Shown: positions 49,665 through 57,835, numbered from the stretch's first letter. The stretch is 64,000 nucleotides of DNA from Streptomyces lavendulae subsp. lavendulae (GCF_002803845.1 NZ_CP024985.1:4402001-4466000), one strand, 5' to 3'. Program-made: numbers and translations. The notes: a model not told the origin generated them from the sequence alone.

Positions 49665-49982
49665 GTGGAGGTGCGCCGGATCGAGCTCGGGCCGGGCGAA
49701 ACGTACACCCTGCGGCTGCCCGGCCGGGGGGCCCGCGGCTACGTGTGGACCTGGCAGGTGACGGGGGACGAGGACGCCGTCACGGTCAGGGTGGCGGACG
49801 CCGGGCCGGGCGCGGGGCGCGGGGCCCTGCCCGGGGAGGCCGTCGAGCGGGCGTACACCCTGCGGGCCCGCCGGCCCGGGGCCCGGGCCCGGATCCGGTT
49901 CGCGCAGATCAGGCCGCCGTACCCGCAGGAGGCCCCGTACGACGAGATCCTGCTGGACGTCGAGGTCCGCGACGAGGCGTGA
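49665..49982 (+). CDS. Chagasin-like (I42) cysteine-peptidase inhibitor homologue
   Basis: A 105-residue protein matching the chagasin/ICP fold in order. LELGPGETYTLRLP-like opening (IELGPGETYTLRLPGRGARG) leads to loop 2 region ARGYVWTW, where chagasin has NPTTGF/Y. Loop 4 region PGAGRGAL replaces GxGG. Loop 6 QIRPPYPQEAPYDEILLDVEV aligns with the RPW(x)...strand end. The three loops normally wedge into the active site of papain-type peptidases. There is no signal peptide, so it would meet the neighbouring peptidase in the cytosol. GTG 49665 lies 12 bp after the peptidase stop, with AGAGGGG upstream. Loop residues are divergent, so binding strength is uncertain. Confidence 0.72.
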   Translation: MEVRRIELGPGETYTLRLPGRGARGYVWTWQVTGDEDAVTVRVADAGPGAGRGALPGEAVERAYTLRARRPGARARIRFAQIRPPYPQEAPYDEILLDVEVRDEA

Positions 49983-50102
49983 GCGGTGGGCGGTGGGCGG
50001 TCGGCGGTGGGCGGTGGACTCGGGCCTTGGGCCTTGGGCCTTGGGCCGTCCGGATGATGGACGTACGGCCGCACGCATCCATGATGTATCTATCCTGTGC
50101 GC

Positions 50103-50765
50103 ATGCCTCCAGCCTCCCCGGCCTCGCCCGCCTCCCCGCCCGCCGCCGACCGCGTCTACCGCCACGTCAAGCAGGGCGTCCTGGACCGCCGCTACGAGGG
50201 CGGGGTGCTGCTCACCGAGGGGGAGCTCGCCGAGGCCGTCGGCGTCTCCCGCACGCCCGTGCGCGAGGCGCTGCTGCGGCTGGAGACCGAGGGGCTGCTG
50301 AAGCTGTACCCGAAGAAGGGCGCCCTGGTGCTGCCGGTCTCCGCGCAGGAGATCGCCGACGTCATCGAAACCCGGCTGCTGGTCGAGGAGTTCACCGTCC
50401 GCCGGGCCGTGCCCGCCCCGCCCGCCCTGCTGGAGCGGCTCGCGGAACTGGTCGAGGAGCAGCGCCGGCACGCCGCCGCGGGGGACCTGCCCGCGCTGAT
50501 GGCCGCCGACCGGGGCTTCCACGCCGAGATCGTCCGGCACGCCGGCAACCAGATCCTGTCCCGGCTCTACGACCAGCTCCGCGACCGTCAGCTGCGGATG
50601 GGCGTGGCCCTGCTGCACGCGCACCCCGACCGGGTGGAGCTGACCCTCGCCGAGCACTCCGAGATCCTGGACGCCCTGCGCGCGGGCGACGCCGACACCG
50701 CCGCGGCCGCCGTACGCGGGCACGTCGGGCGGGTCGAGGCGCTGGTGCGGGGAGCCGGACGGTGA
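50103..50765 (+). CDS. GntR/FadR-family transcriptional regulator
   Basis: About 220 residues. The GntR winged helix reads LLTEGELAEAVGVSRTPVRE and ALLRLETEGLLKLYPKKGAL. The C-terminal FCD domain has metal-ligand-type RGFHAEIVRHAGN and EHSEILDALRAGD. FCD proteins bind small acids with a metal. ATG 50103 may be leaderless: TATCCT at 50091-50096 sits at -10 spacing from it; GTG 50097 is in frame but overlaps that element. The stop overlaps the MFS gene (GTGA), so the regulator probably controls that transporter. Confidence 0.9.
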   Translation: MPPASPASPASPPAADRVYRHVKQGVLDRRYEGGVLLTEGELAEAVGVSRTPVREALLRLETEGLLKLYPKKGALVLPVSAQEIADVIETRLLVEEFTVRRAVPAPPALLERLAELVEEQRRHAAAGDLPALMAADRGFHAEIVRHAGNQILSRLYDQLRDRQLRMGVALLHAHPDRVELTLAEHSEILDALRAGDADTAAAAVRGHVGRVEALVRGAGR

Positions 50766-52114
50766 GCGCGGCGCCCCTGGACCCGCCGGGCGGGCGCAAG
50801 GCCGTCGCCGTCTGGTCGATCGGCGTCGCCGTCTACTTCGTCGCCGTCATCTTCCGCACCAGCCTCGGCGTCGCCGGCCTGGACGCCGCCGACCGCTTCC
50901 ACGTCAACGCCTCCGCGCTGGCCACCTTCTCCCTCCTCCAGCTGCTGGTCTACGCCGGCATGCAGATACCCGTCGGCCTGATGGTGGACCGGCTCGGCAC
51001 CAAGAAGGTCCTCACCCTGGGGGCCGTCCTCTTCACCGCCGGACAGGTCGGCTTCGCGCTGTCCCCGTCCTACGGGACGGCCCTGGCCGCCCGCGCCCTG
51101 CTGGGCTGCGGCGACGCCATGACCTTCATCTCCGTCCTGCGCCTGGGCACCCGCTGGTTCCCCGCCCGGCGCGGGCCGCTGATGGCGCAGCTGGCCGGGC
51201 TGGTGGGGATGGCGGGCAACCTCGTCTCCACCCTCGTGCTCGCGCCCGTCCTGCACGGCCTCGGCTGGGTGCCGGCCTTCGCGGGCAGCGCGGTCGCCGG
51301 GCTCGTGGTGCTGGTGCCGCTGGTGCTGTTCCTGCGCGACCACCCCGAGGGGTACGGGCCCGCCGCCCCGGCCAGGGGCGCGGTCGGATCCGGCGGCTCG
51401 GGGGACTCCGGGGGCTCCGGCGGTTCCGGGGGTTTCGTGCGGCGGCAGATCGCCGACTCGTGGCGGGAGCCCGGCACGAAGCTCGGGCTGTGGGTGCACT
51501 TCACCACCCAGTTCCCGGCGATGGTGTTCCTGCTGCTGTGGGGGATGCCGTTCCTCGTCGAGGCACAGGGGCTGTCCCGGACCACCGCGGGCGGACTGCT
51601 GACCCTGGTGGTCGCCTCCAACATGGGCTTCGGACTGCTCTACGGCCAGATCGTCGGCCGCCGCCAGTCCTCCCGGATCCCGCTGGCCCTGGCCACCGTG
51701 GCGACCACCGCCACGCTGTGGGGCGCCGTCCTCCTCTACCCGGGGGACCGGGCGCCGATGTGGCTGCTCGTCACCCTGTGCGTTGTCCTCGGCACCTGCG
51801 GGCCCGCCTCGATGATCGGCTTCGACTTCGCCCGGCCCGCCAACCCGCCCGAGCGCCAGGGCACCGCGTCCGGGATCACCAACATGGGCGGTTTCCTCGC
51901 CTCGATGACCACCCTGCTCGCGGTGGGCGTCCTGCTCGACGCCACCGGCGAGGACTACCGGATCGCCTTCTCCTCGGTGTTCGTCCTCCAGGTCCTCGGC
52001 GTGTCCCGGATCCTGAGCCTGCGTGGCCGCGCCCTGGCCCGCGAACGGGACCGCCGGGGACCCGCCCCGGTGGCCTCCCACGACGACCCGGCGCCCGCCC
52101 CGGCCACGGCCTGA
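50762..52114 (+). CDS. Major facilitator superfamily transporter
   Basis: A 450-residue permease with 12 predicted helices in two bundles. The N-terminal half includes VWSIGVAVYFVAVIFRTSLG and the loop 2-3 motif GLMVDRLGTKKV. The central loop is a Gly/Ser stretch (GSGGSGDSGGSGG). The second half has WVHFTTQFPAMVFLLLWGMP and ASGITNMGGFLASMTTLLAV. The D-R-x-G-T-K signature is typical of H+-coupled antiporters and sugar/anion transporters. GTG 50762 is coupled to the GntR gene. The ligand is presumably that of the FCD regulator, but its identity is unknown. Confidence 0.9.
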   Translation: MSAAPLDPPGGRKAVAVWSIGVAVYFVAVIFRTSLGVAGLDAADRFHVNASALATFSLLQLLVYAGMQIPVGLMVDRLGTKKVLTLGAVLFTAGQVGFALSPSYGTALAARALLGCGDAMTFISVLRLGTRWFPARRGPLMAQLAGLVGMAGNLVSTLVLAPVLHGLGWVPAFAGSAVAGLVVLVPLVLFLRDHPEGYGPAAPARGAVGSGGSGDSGGSGGSGGFVRRQIADSWREPGTKLGLWVHFTTQFPAMVFLLLWGMPFLVEAQGLSRTTAGGLLTLVVASNMGFGLLYGQIVGRRQSSRIPLALATVATTATLWGAVLLYPGDRAPMWLLVTLCVVLGTCGPASMIGFDFARPANPPERQGTASGITNMGGFLASMTTLLAVGVLLDATGEDYRIAFSSVFVLQVLGVSRILSLRGRALARERDRRGPAPVASHDDPAPAPATA

Positions 52115-52151
52115 GGGCCGCCGGGAGCCTCGGGGCGCACGGCCGAGCGCC

Positions 52152-52976
52152 CTACGGAGTCACCGCGAAGGCCGCCAGGATCGCCTCGCCCAGCTCCGCG
52201 TCGCCCTCCACCTTCACCCGGTCGGCGACCGCGCGCGGCCGCACCCGGCCGGCGGCGAGCCGTACGTAGGTCTCCCAGTCCATGGCCAGCGTCACGGCCG
52301 GGCCCAGCGAGGGCGTCTTCTCCACGGTGGCCCGGCCCGACGGGTCCACCCGTACGGTCCGCATGAACTCCAGCGCCCCGTGCACGTCCAGCACCACGGC
52401 CGAGCCGGGGGGCGCGCCCGCCCCCTTCGCGACCACCTTCGCCAGCCCGGCCAGCAGGAGGTCCTGCGCCACGTACGCGCCCGGCGAGTCCCAGTTGCCG
52501 GGCACGCCCAGGGCGCTGCGCAGGTCCTGCTCGTGGATCCACACGTCGAACGCCCGCAGCCGCAGCGCGTGCTCCAGGGTCACCTGGTCACCGAGCGGCC
52601 CCCGCACCATCGTGGCCGGATCCCGCTTCTCGTTGCGCAGCTGGCGCTGGCGCCGGATGACCGTGTACTCCAGCTCCGAGGTCATCTCCGGCGCGGTGTG
52701 GTGGCGCCGGACGTCAACCTGCACCTCCATGTACCGGGTGAACTCGTCCACCACATGGCGCAGGTCGCGCGGCAGCGTGTGGATCGGCCGCGGGTCCCCG
52801 AGCTGCTCGCACTCGATGCCGATGACGTGGGACACGACGTCGCGGACGGACCAGCCGGGGCAGGGGGTCGCCCGGTTCCAGTCGGACTCGGGCAGCGGGC
52901 GCACCAGCTCGGATATCGCCTCGATGGAATGCGTCCACGCGTCGGCATAGGGCTCAAGGCTGGGATGGACGGTCAA
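52152..52976 (-). CDS. Maleylpyruvate isomerase-family (DinB-like) mycothiol-dependent enzyme
   Basis: A 274-residue protein with the mycothiol-dependent maleylpyruvate isomerase N-terminal domain: LPESDWNRATPCPGWSVRDV followed by VVSHVIGIECEQLG and the later LRLRAFDVWIHEQDLRSALG. The histidines in SHVIG and IHEQD are the expected metal ligands of the DinB fold. The C-terminal 100 residues form a separate SCP2-like lipid-binding-type domain (VLDVHGALEFMRTVRVDPSG, WETYVRLAAGRVRP). Members typically detoxify or isomerise mycothiol adducts. The true substrate is unknown. It diverges from the nitrilase gene across 138 bp. Confidence 0.85.
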   Translation of the reverse strand: MTVHPSLEPYADAWTHSIEAISELVRPLPESDWNRATPCPGWSVRDVVSHVIGIECEQLGDPRPIHTLPRDLRHVVDEFTRYMEVQVDVRRHHTAPEMTSELEYTVIRRQRQLRNEKRDPATMVRGPLGDQVTLEHALRLRAFDVWIHEQDLRSALGVPGNWDSPGAYVAQDLLLAGLAKVVAKGAGAPPGSAVVLDVHGALEFMRTVRVDPSGRATVEKTPSLGPAVTLAMDWETYVRLAAGRVRPRAVADRVKVEGDAELGEAILAAFAVTP

Positions 52977-53114
52977 CGGGACCCCTCGCGTGCAGTTTCA
53001 GTGGCGCGTTGTGGACTATGCCCAAAACTACGCTGCCGATGAGCACCCCGGCAGTGCTTTCGTGTGACGATCGTAGGCCCGAGTTGACGGCCGACAGGCC
53101 AGGACGGTGGTAGT

Positions 53115-53927
53115 GTGCGCGCCTCGCTGATCCAAATCGCGGTGAATGAGGGGGAGTCGGTGGCTTCCCGGCGGTCGAGGGCCGCCGAACTGGTACGGGA
53201 GCAGAGCGGCTCCGACCTCGTGGTGCTGCCCGAACTGTGGACGGTCGGGGCCTTCGCCTACGAGCAGTTCGAGACCGAGGCGGAGCCGCTGGACGGCCCG
53301 ACGTACGAGGCGATGTCCAAGGCGGCCCGGGACGCCGGGGTCTGGCTGCACGCCGGCTCGGTCGTCGAGCGCGCGGGCGACGGCTCGCTCTACAACACCG
53401 CGCTCGTGCTGTCCCCGGCGGGCGAGCTCGCCGCGACCTACCGCAAGATCCACCGCTTCGGCTTCGACCAGGGCGAGGCGGTGCTGATGTCGCCCGGGGA
53501 CTCGCTGACCACGGTGACCCTGCCGGAGCAGACCCTGGGCCTGGCCACCTGCTACGACTTGCGCTTCCCGGAGCTGTTCCGGGGCCTGGTCGACGCGGGC
53601 GCCACGACCATGGTGGTCTCGGCGGGCTGGCCGGCCCGCCGCCGCGCCCACTGGACCCTGCTCAACCGGGCGCGGGCCGTCGAGGACCAGTCGTACGTAC
53701 TCGCCTGCGCGCTGGCCGGCACCCACGCGGGCGTCGAACAGTCGGGGCACAGCCTGGTCGTGGACCCCTGGGGCGAGGTGCTGGCGGAGGCGGGACCGGG
53801 CGAGGACGTGCTCACCGTCGACCTGGACCCGCGGAAGGTGGCCGAGACCCGGGAGCAGTTCCCGGCGCTGAAGGACCGGGTCCTGGGCCTGCACACCCCC
53901 GGCGGAGCACCCGCCGGCAGCTCATGA
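53115..53927 (+). CDS. Carbon-nitrogen hydrolase (nitrilase superfamily)
   Basis: A 270-residue amidase/nitrilase-fold enzyme with the Glu-Lys-Cys triad Glu 40 (VVLPELW), Lys 111 (TYRKIHRFGF) and Cys 146 (LATCYDLRFPELF). The family hydrolyses non-peptide C-N bonds through a Cys nucleophile. Close relatives act on omega-amides or deaminated glutathione. GTG 53115 gives the normal family start; the protein ends in a short Gly/Ala/Ser tail. It stands alone after a divergent promoter region. Confidence 0.88.
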   Translation: MRASLIQIAVNEGESVASRRSRAAELVREQSGSDLVVLPELWTVGAFAYEQFETEAEPLDGPTYEAMSKAARDAGVWLHAGSVVERAGDGSLYNTALVLSPAGELAATYRKIHRFGFDQGEAVLMSPGDSLTTVTLPEQTLGLATCYDLRFPELFRGLVDAGATTMVVSAGWPARRRAHWTLLNRARAVEDQSYVLACALAGTHAGVEQSGHSLVVDPWGEVLAEAGPGEDVLTVDLDPRKVAETREQFPALKDRVLGLHTPGGAPAGSS

Positions 53928-53955
53928 TCCTCCGCGGGCGGGGCACAAGGCCCGT

Positions 53956-54357
53956 ATGACCCCTTCCGCGACCCCTTCCGCGACCCCTCCCGCGACCCCT
54001 CCGGACGAATCCGCCGTCGAGGCCGTGGCCGAGCCGCACGAGCCCGGCCCCGGCGAGCGCGCGGCCCGCGACCGGGTCCGGGCCGAGGCCGCGGGCATGA
54101 CCCACCCCGGCGCGCGGGAGGCCCTGGAGGCCGCCCGCGCGGCCGGGGCGGACCCGGCCGTCGTGGCGGAGTGGCAGCGCATCGAGGAACACCTCGTGGA
54201 CCACGGCGGTCCCTACTCCCCGGCCTCCGACCCCTACGTCCAGGGCCAGCTCACCGCCCGCTCCCACCACGACGCGCCGCGGACGCCCCAGCCGGCCCGG
54301 AACGCGGCCCTCACCCTTCCGGCTCCGGGCCCTCCCGCTCCTTTTCGGCCATCCTGA
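53956..54357 (+). CDS. Conserved-looking small soluble protein of unknown function
   Basis: A 133-residue ORF starting MTPSATPSATPPATPPDESA. The first 18 residues come from a tandem ACCCCTTCCGCG-type DNA repeat. Residues 30-100 are charged and amphipathic (EALEAARAAGADPAVVAEWQ, RIEEHLVDHGGPYSPASDPY) and look like a short helical domain. Its 3' end overlaps the convergent LURP-one gene by 47 bp. No family is recognised. Codon use fits a real gene, but the overlap and size leave doubt. Confidence 0.5.
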   Translation: MTPSATPSATPPATPPDESAVEAVAEPHEPGPGERAARDRVRAEAAGMTHPGAREALEAARAAGADPAVVAEWQRIEEHLVDHGGPYSPASDPYVQGQLTARSHHDAPRTPQPARNAALTLPAPGPPAPFRPS

Positions 54358-54817
54358 TCACGCACACGGCGACCGCGATGAGCAGCGCCGGGTCCGCGTC
54401 CTCCCGGACCACGTCGACCGCGTAGGTCTCGCGGATCCGGTACCACTGGCGGGAGACCAGCGCGAGCAGCTCGCCGTCGTACTCGACCTTGAACTCGCGG
54501 TCCAGGATCCGCCCGCTGACGTCGAGTTCCGTGCCGTCGGCCAGGGTCACCAGGAAGTGGTTGCGCAGCAGGGAGAGCCGCTTGCGGCGGATCACCGCGA
54601 GCCGCAGCTCGTCCCGCTCCAGGGTCATCGCGTCGCGCAGCGAGAACAGCTTCGCCCGCAGGGTGATCAGGATCCGGCCGTCACGGTCCTTCAGCTCCAG
54701 GGTGTCCCGGAAGCGCAGCGCCTTCCCGTCGACGAGGAAGGCGTGCCGGCCGTCCTCGTCCTCGATCCAGTAGTCGTCCCCGATGGCCAGCAGTTTGTCC
54801 CGTACGAGGTATTTCAT
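54311..54817 (-). CDS. LURP-one-related family protein
   Basis: A 168-residue protein of the LURP-one/DUF567 type, a tubby-like 12-stranded barrel with a central helix. The segments DDYWIEDEDGRHAFLVDGKA, ALRFRDTLELKDRDGRILIT, ISLRAKLFSLRDAMTLERDE-like and FLVTLADGTELDVSGRILDR are in family order. The C-terminal ADPALLIAVAVCVIRMAEKE is the hydrophobic central helix. Plant and vertebrate relatives include lipid-scramblase-like proteins, but bacterial function is unknown. It is divergent from the ATP-grasp-like gene, with 32 bp between starts. Confidence 0.85.
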   Translation of the reverse strand: MKYLVRDKLLAIGDDYWIEDEDGRHAFLVDGKALRFRDTLELKDRDGRILITLRAKLFSLRDAMTLERDELRLAVIRRKRLSLLRNHFLVTLADGTELDVSGRILDREFKVEYDGELLALVSRQWYRIRETYAVDVVREDADPALLIAVAVCVIRMAEKEREGPEPEG

Positions 54818-54849
54818 GCGCTGATCGTTGCCCGCGATAGGTTGCCGCC

Positions 54850-55656
54850 ATGCCTCTCCTCTACGTGACCGACCTGGCCTACCCGGCGCGCGGCCGCCGC
54901 TACGGCGACGAGGACATATTCCTCACCGCCCGGCTGCGCGAGCACTTCCCGCTGGCCCTGTGCCACCCGCTGGACGCCGCGGCCCTGATGCCCGGCTTCG
55001 ACGCCGTGATCGTCCGCAACAGCGGCCCGGTCCTGCACTACCAGCAGGCCTACGACGCCTTCCGCGCCACCGCGCTCGCCACCGGCACCCGGGTCTACAA
55101 CCCGCTCACCGGCCGCGGCGACATGGCCGGCAAGCAGTACCTCCTCGACCTGACCGCCGCCGGGTACCCGGTGATCCCCACCGTCGACGACCCGGCCGAC
55201 CTGCACCTGCTGCCGCGCGTGTCCTCGTACGCGGTCAAACCCAAGCAGGGCGCCGACTCCATCGGCCTCACCTTCACCGCCGAGCCGTCCGGACCGGCGG
55301 GGGAGATCCTGATCCAGCCGCGGATCGACTTCGCCTACGAGGTGTCCTTCTACTTCGTCGACGACGCCTTCCAGTACGCCCTGTACGCCCCCGACCCGGA
55401 GCGCCGCTGGGAGCTCACCGTCTACGAGCCCACCCCCGCCGACCTGGAGTTCGCCCGCCGCTTCGTCGACTGGAACACCCTCGCGCACGGCATCCAGAGG
55501 GTGGACGCCTGCCGGGCCCCCTCCGGCGAACTGCTCCTCGTCGAACTGGAGGACCTCAACCCCTACCTGTCGCTGGAGCTGCTCCCGGAGCCGGTCCGGG
55601 AGTCCTTCGTCACGGCGCTGGCCGGCTCGCTGCGCTCGTTCCTCGCCACCGCCTGA
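54850..55656 (+). CDS. ATP-grasp-like protein
   Basis: A 268-residue protein with an ATP-grasp-like layout: an N-terminal pre-ATP domain, then NPLTGRGDMAGKQYLLDLTA, the ATP-binding strand SYAVKPKQGADSIGLTFTA and the metal-binding end RVDACRAPSGELLLVELEDLNPYLSLE (acidic ligands in LVELEDLNP). Length and order resemble RimK/MvdD-type ligases that add amino acids to peptides or proteins, though the glycine-rich loop is weak. Product unknown. It shares a short promoter region with the divergent LURP-one gene and overlaps the convergent acyltransferase by 47 bp. Confidence 0.68.
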   Translation: MPLLYVTDLAYPARGRRYGDEDIFLTARLREHFPLALCHPLDAAALMPGFDAVIVRNSGPVLHYQQAYDAFRATALATGTRVYNPLTGRGDMAGKQYLLDLTAAGYPVIPTVDDPADLHLLPRVSSYAVKPKQGADSIGLTFTAEPSGPAGEILIQPRIDFAYEVSFYFVDDAFQYALYAPDPERRWELTVYEPTPADLEFARRFVDWNTLAHGIQRVDACRAPSGELLLVELEDLNPYLSLELLPEPVRESFVTALAGSLRSFLATA

Positions 55657-56794
55657 GCAGCAGCCGCCGCCCCGGGACCTCCACCCAGGTGTGCAGGGCC
55701 CAGGCGAGGGCCAGGGACACCGAGAAGGCGGCGGCCAGCACCAGCAGGCCGCCGTCCCACAGGGGCAGCTTCGGGTGGCCGCCGAAGAGGTGCTCGCCGG
55801 TCCGGATCACCAGGATGTGGACCATGTAGAAGGCGAAGGAGACCTCGCCCAGCTTGACGCTCAGCCGGCCCCGCCAGGGCGAGGGCTCGCCCTTCAGGTC
55901 GGCCTGCGCGGCGGCGGCGATCAGGCAGGTGAAGCCGACGACGGTGCAGGCGACGGAGCGGAAGGCGTAGTCGGCCTGGTAGTTCAGGAAGTAGCCGCCC
56001 ATGGCCAGCGCGAGGGAGGCCGTCAGCCCCGGGCCGCACCAGCGGCCGGAGCGTACGAGTTCGGCCACGGCGATGCCGAGGACGAACTCGGGGAGCCGCA
56101 CGAGCGGGAAGAAGTCCCGGGCCCAGACCGTGCCGTCGGGCACGCCGCCCAGGTCCCAGACGGTCGGGATCGCGACCACGGTGGCGAGCGCGAGCCCGGC
56201 GACCACCCAGGCGGAACGCGGGCCGAGGCGGCGCAGAGGCCAGAGCAGCAGCGGGAAGCAGAGGTAGAAGAACGCCTCGCAGGCGAGGGACCAGCTGACC
56301 GGGTTCAGGCCCTGGAAGTAGGGGATCTCCAGCACCCAGGACTGCACGAGCGCCAGGTTCGCGGCGAGCGGCCGCAGCCCCTGCTCCGTGTCCGGCGCGA
56401 AGACCACGGCCATGACCAGCGCGAACCCGGCGGTGACCAGGTGCAGCGGGTACACGCGGGCGAACCGGCGCCGGTAGAACGTCAGGATCCGCCGGCCGGT
56501 GGGGGCCGTGGCGGAGGACCAGGCGAGGACGAAGCCGGAGAGGACGAAGAAGAACGACACCCCGCTGTTGCCGGCGCCGAAGGCGAAGGTGATCGCGTCC
56601 TGGGCGCGTCCGCCGAAGTACTCCACGATGTGCACGTGGTAGAGGAACACCATCAGCGCGGCGGTCCACCGCAGCCCGGTGAGCGAGGGCAGGGACACGG
56701 GCACGGCCCGCTCCCGTTCGGCCACCCGCCCCTCTGGACCGGTTCCGGATATAAGTTCTGTCGTCGCCACGGCCCGAAAAGCTAGCACGCACAC
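55610..56794 (-). CDS. Acyltransferase 3-family membrane protein
   Basis: A 394-residue integral membrane O-acyltransferase with about ten hydrophobic helices. The N-terminal signature LTGLRWTAALMVFLYHVHIV contains the conserved His and Arg. FFFVLSGFVLAW and YRRRFARVYPLHLVTAGFAL follow. Such enzymes move acetyl or other acyl groups from the cytosol onto surface glycans, lipids or antibiotics. GTG 56794 is used; a short basic N-terminal region precedes the first helix. A C-terminal extension enriched in Arg and Pro ends the gene. The acceptor cannot be deduced. Confidence 0.88.
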   Translation of the reverse strand: MCVLAFRAVATTELISGTGPEGRVAERERAVPVSLPSLTGLRWTAALMVFLYHVHIVEYFGGRAQDAITFAFGAGNSGVSFFFVLSGFVLAWSSATAPTGRRILTFYRRRFARVYPLHLVTAGFALVMAVVFAPDTEQGLRPLAANLALVQSWVLEIPYFQGLNPVSWSLACEAFFYLCFPLLLWPLRRLGPRSAWVVAGLALATVVAIPTVWDLGGVPDGTVWARDFFPLVRLPEFVLGIAVAELVRSGRWCGPGLTASLALAMGGYFLNYQADYAFRSVACTVVGFTCLIAAAAQADLKGEPSPWRGRLSVKLGEVSFAFYMVHILVIRTGEHLFGGHPKLPLWDGGLLVLAAAFSVSLALAWALHTWVEVPGRRLLLRRWRGTSAASRPAP

Positions 56795-56846
56795 CAGTTC
56801 CGGTTGGGCGCGTCAGCGGCCCATTACCGTGGGTAGCGAGCAGGGT

Positions 56847-57020
56847 CTACGGCCCGCTGGTGTCGATTTCGATCCCGAACGGCTCCGGCAGCCGCACCGG
56901 CGTCCCGAACGCGTGCGGGCGGTCGACCCCGGTGCACCCGAGCCGGCCGGGCAGGGTCTGGTCGGGCAGGGTCTCGTCGGGCAACAGCGCCCCACCCGTC
57001 GGCTCGGTTCGTGCTCCATG
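56847..57020 (-). pseudogene. Possible C-terminal remnant of a Uma2-type gene
   Basis: On the minus strand a frame ending TAG 56847 encodes FGTPVRLPEPFGIEIDTSGP, which resembles the C-terminal strand of Uma2-family (DUF820, PD-D/E) proteins. Preceding residues contain a repeated TLPD segment. No start, core PD-D/E motif or body of the family is present. This is probably a decayed fragment; the region otherwise separates the acyltransferase from the secreted-protein stop. The match is a short C-terminal pattern only. Confidence 0.35.
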
Positions 57021-57027
57021 GCCGCTC

Positions 57028-57660
57028 TCATTCCTCGATCCCCGCGGTCCCCGTCTTCTCCGAGTTCCCCGACGGGTTGGGCGGCAGCACGTGCTCGACC
57101 TTGAAGTCGCCGCTCTCGACGGTCTCGTACGGCGCGGCGCTCAGGCACTTCGGCACGTCCATCGTGGGGATGGAGCCCACGGCCCAGCTGTAGCCGACCC
57201 GGTCCTTCTTCCCGTCGCCCTTCCCGTCGTAGACGGTGAAGCCGACGCGCTTGCCGATCGCGCCGGGCAGATCGGAGCCGGTGATGACGCCGGTGGCGGT
57301 CGCGACCGGACCGCCGGTCAGCAGGCAGTCGATACGGCCTTCGGCGTACGCGCCGTGCGTGCCGTCGGCGGTGTAGTGGCTGAGCCGGAAGGTGCCGCGC
57401 GAGGTGCCGGCCGGGGCGCCCGGCTCGTCGGGCTCGGCCGGTGCGAAGCCGTGTGCGTCGAAGGCGAAGCGGACCTGCTGGCCGTCCGCGCGGAACATCT
57501 TGGCGGAGCCGGTGAGGCTCGACTCCTTCGGCGCCTTCCGCGCCTCGTCCGAGACCGGAGCGGAAGGCGCCGAAGCGGAAGCGGAAACGGCGAGGCCGCC
57601 GATGACGGCCAGTGCGGCGATGCCGACGACGGACGTACGGAGGGTGGTGCTGCGCAACAT
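57028..57660 (-). CDS. Secreted protein of unknown function
   Basis: A 210-residue protein beginning MLRSTTLRTSVVGIAALAVI, a signal peptide with cleavage likely after ASASA. The mature part has two Cys (GRIDCLLTGG and MDVPKCLSA) and an alternating strand pattern (AFDAHGFAPAEP, GTFRLSHYTADGTHGAYAEG, GFTVYDGKGDGKKDRVGYSW). This fits a single beta-sandwich domain. ATG 57660 follows GGGGAG; a longer in-frame reading lacks support. No known family is recognised. It diverges from the histidine kinase gene across 175 bp. Confidence 0.75.
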   Translation of the reverse strand: MLRSTTLRTSVVGIAALAVIGGLAVSASASAPSAPVSDEARKAPKESSLTGSAKMFRADGQQVRFAFDAHGFAPAEPDEPGAPAGTSRGTFRLSHYTADGTHGAYAEGRIDCLLTGGPVATATGVITGSDLPGAIGKRVGFTVYDGKGDGKKDRVGYSWAVGSIPTMDVPKCLSAAPYETVESGDFKVEHVLPPNPSGNSEKTGTAGIEE

Positions 57661-57835
57661 GACGAACTCCCCTGCTCCGGCGGCCGGTCGGGCCGCTCTT
57701 CGGTGTGGCACCAGCCTCCGCCGCCGGCCCGGTCCGCGGCCATCGGCCGATGGGGAGATCCGCTCCGGGGCCCGGCAGCCCCTCTATGCCGTTCGGCAGA
57801 GGCCCCGGACCCCGCCGGCCCCTAAGGTCGTGGGC

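Noticed and set aside
45540..50723. 1727-codon open frame on the minus strand
   Set aside because: It runs antisense to the kinase, FAD monooxygenase, peptidase and GntR genes; composition is Gly/Arg/Pro/His-rich without any fold. It is a mirror of third-position GC bias.
47795..50761. Very long plus-strand extension upstream of the MFS gene
   Set aside because: The extra ~990 codons lie out of frame over the peptidase and inhibitor genes and are Arg/Pro/Gly-rich; only the part from 50762 has protein-like sequence.
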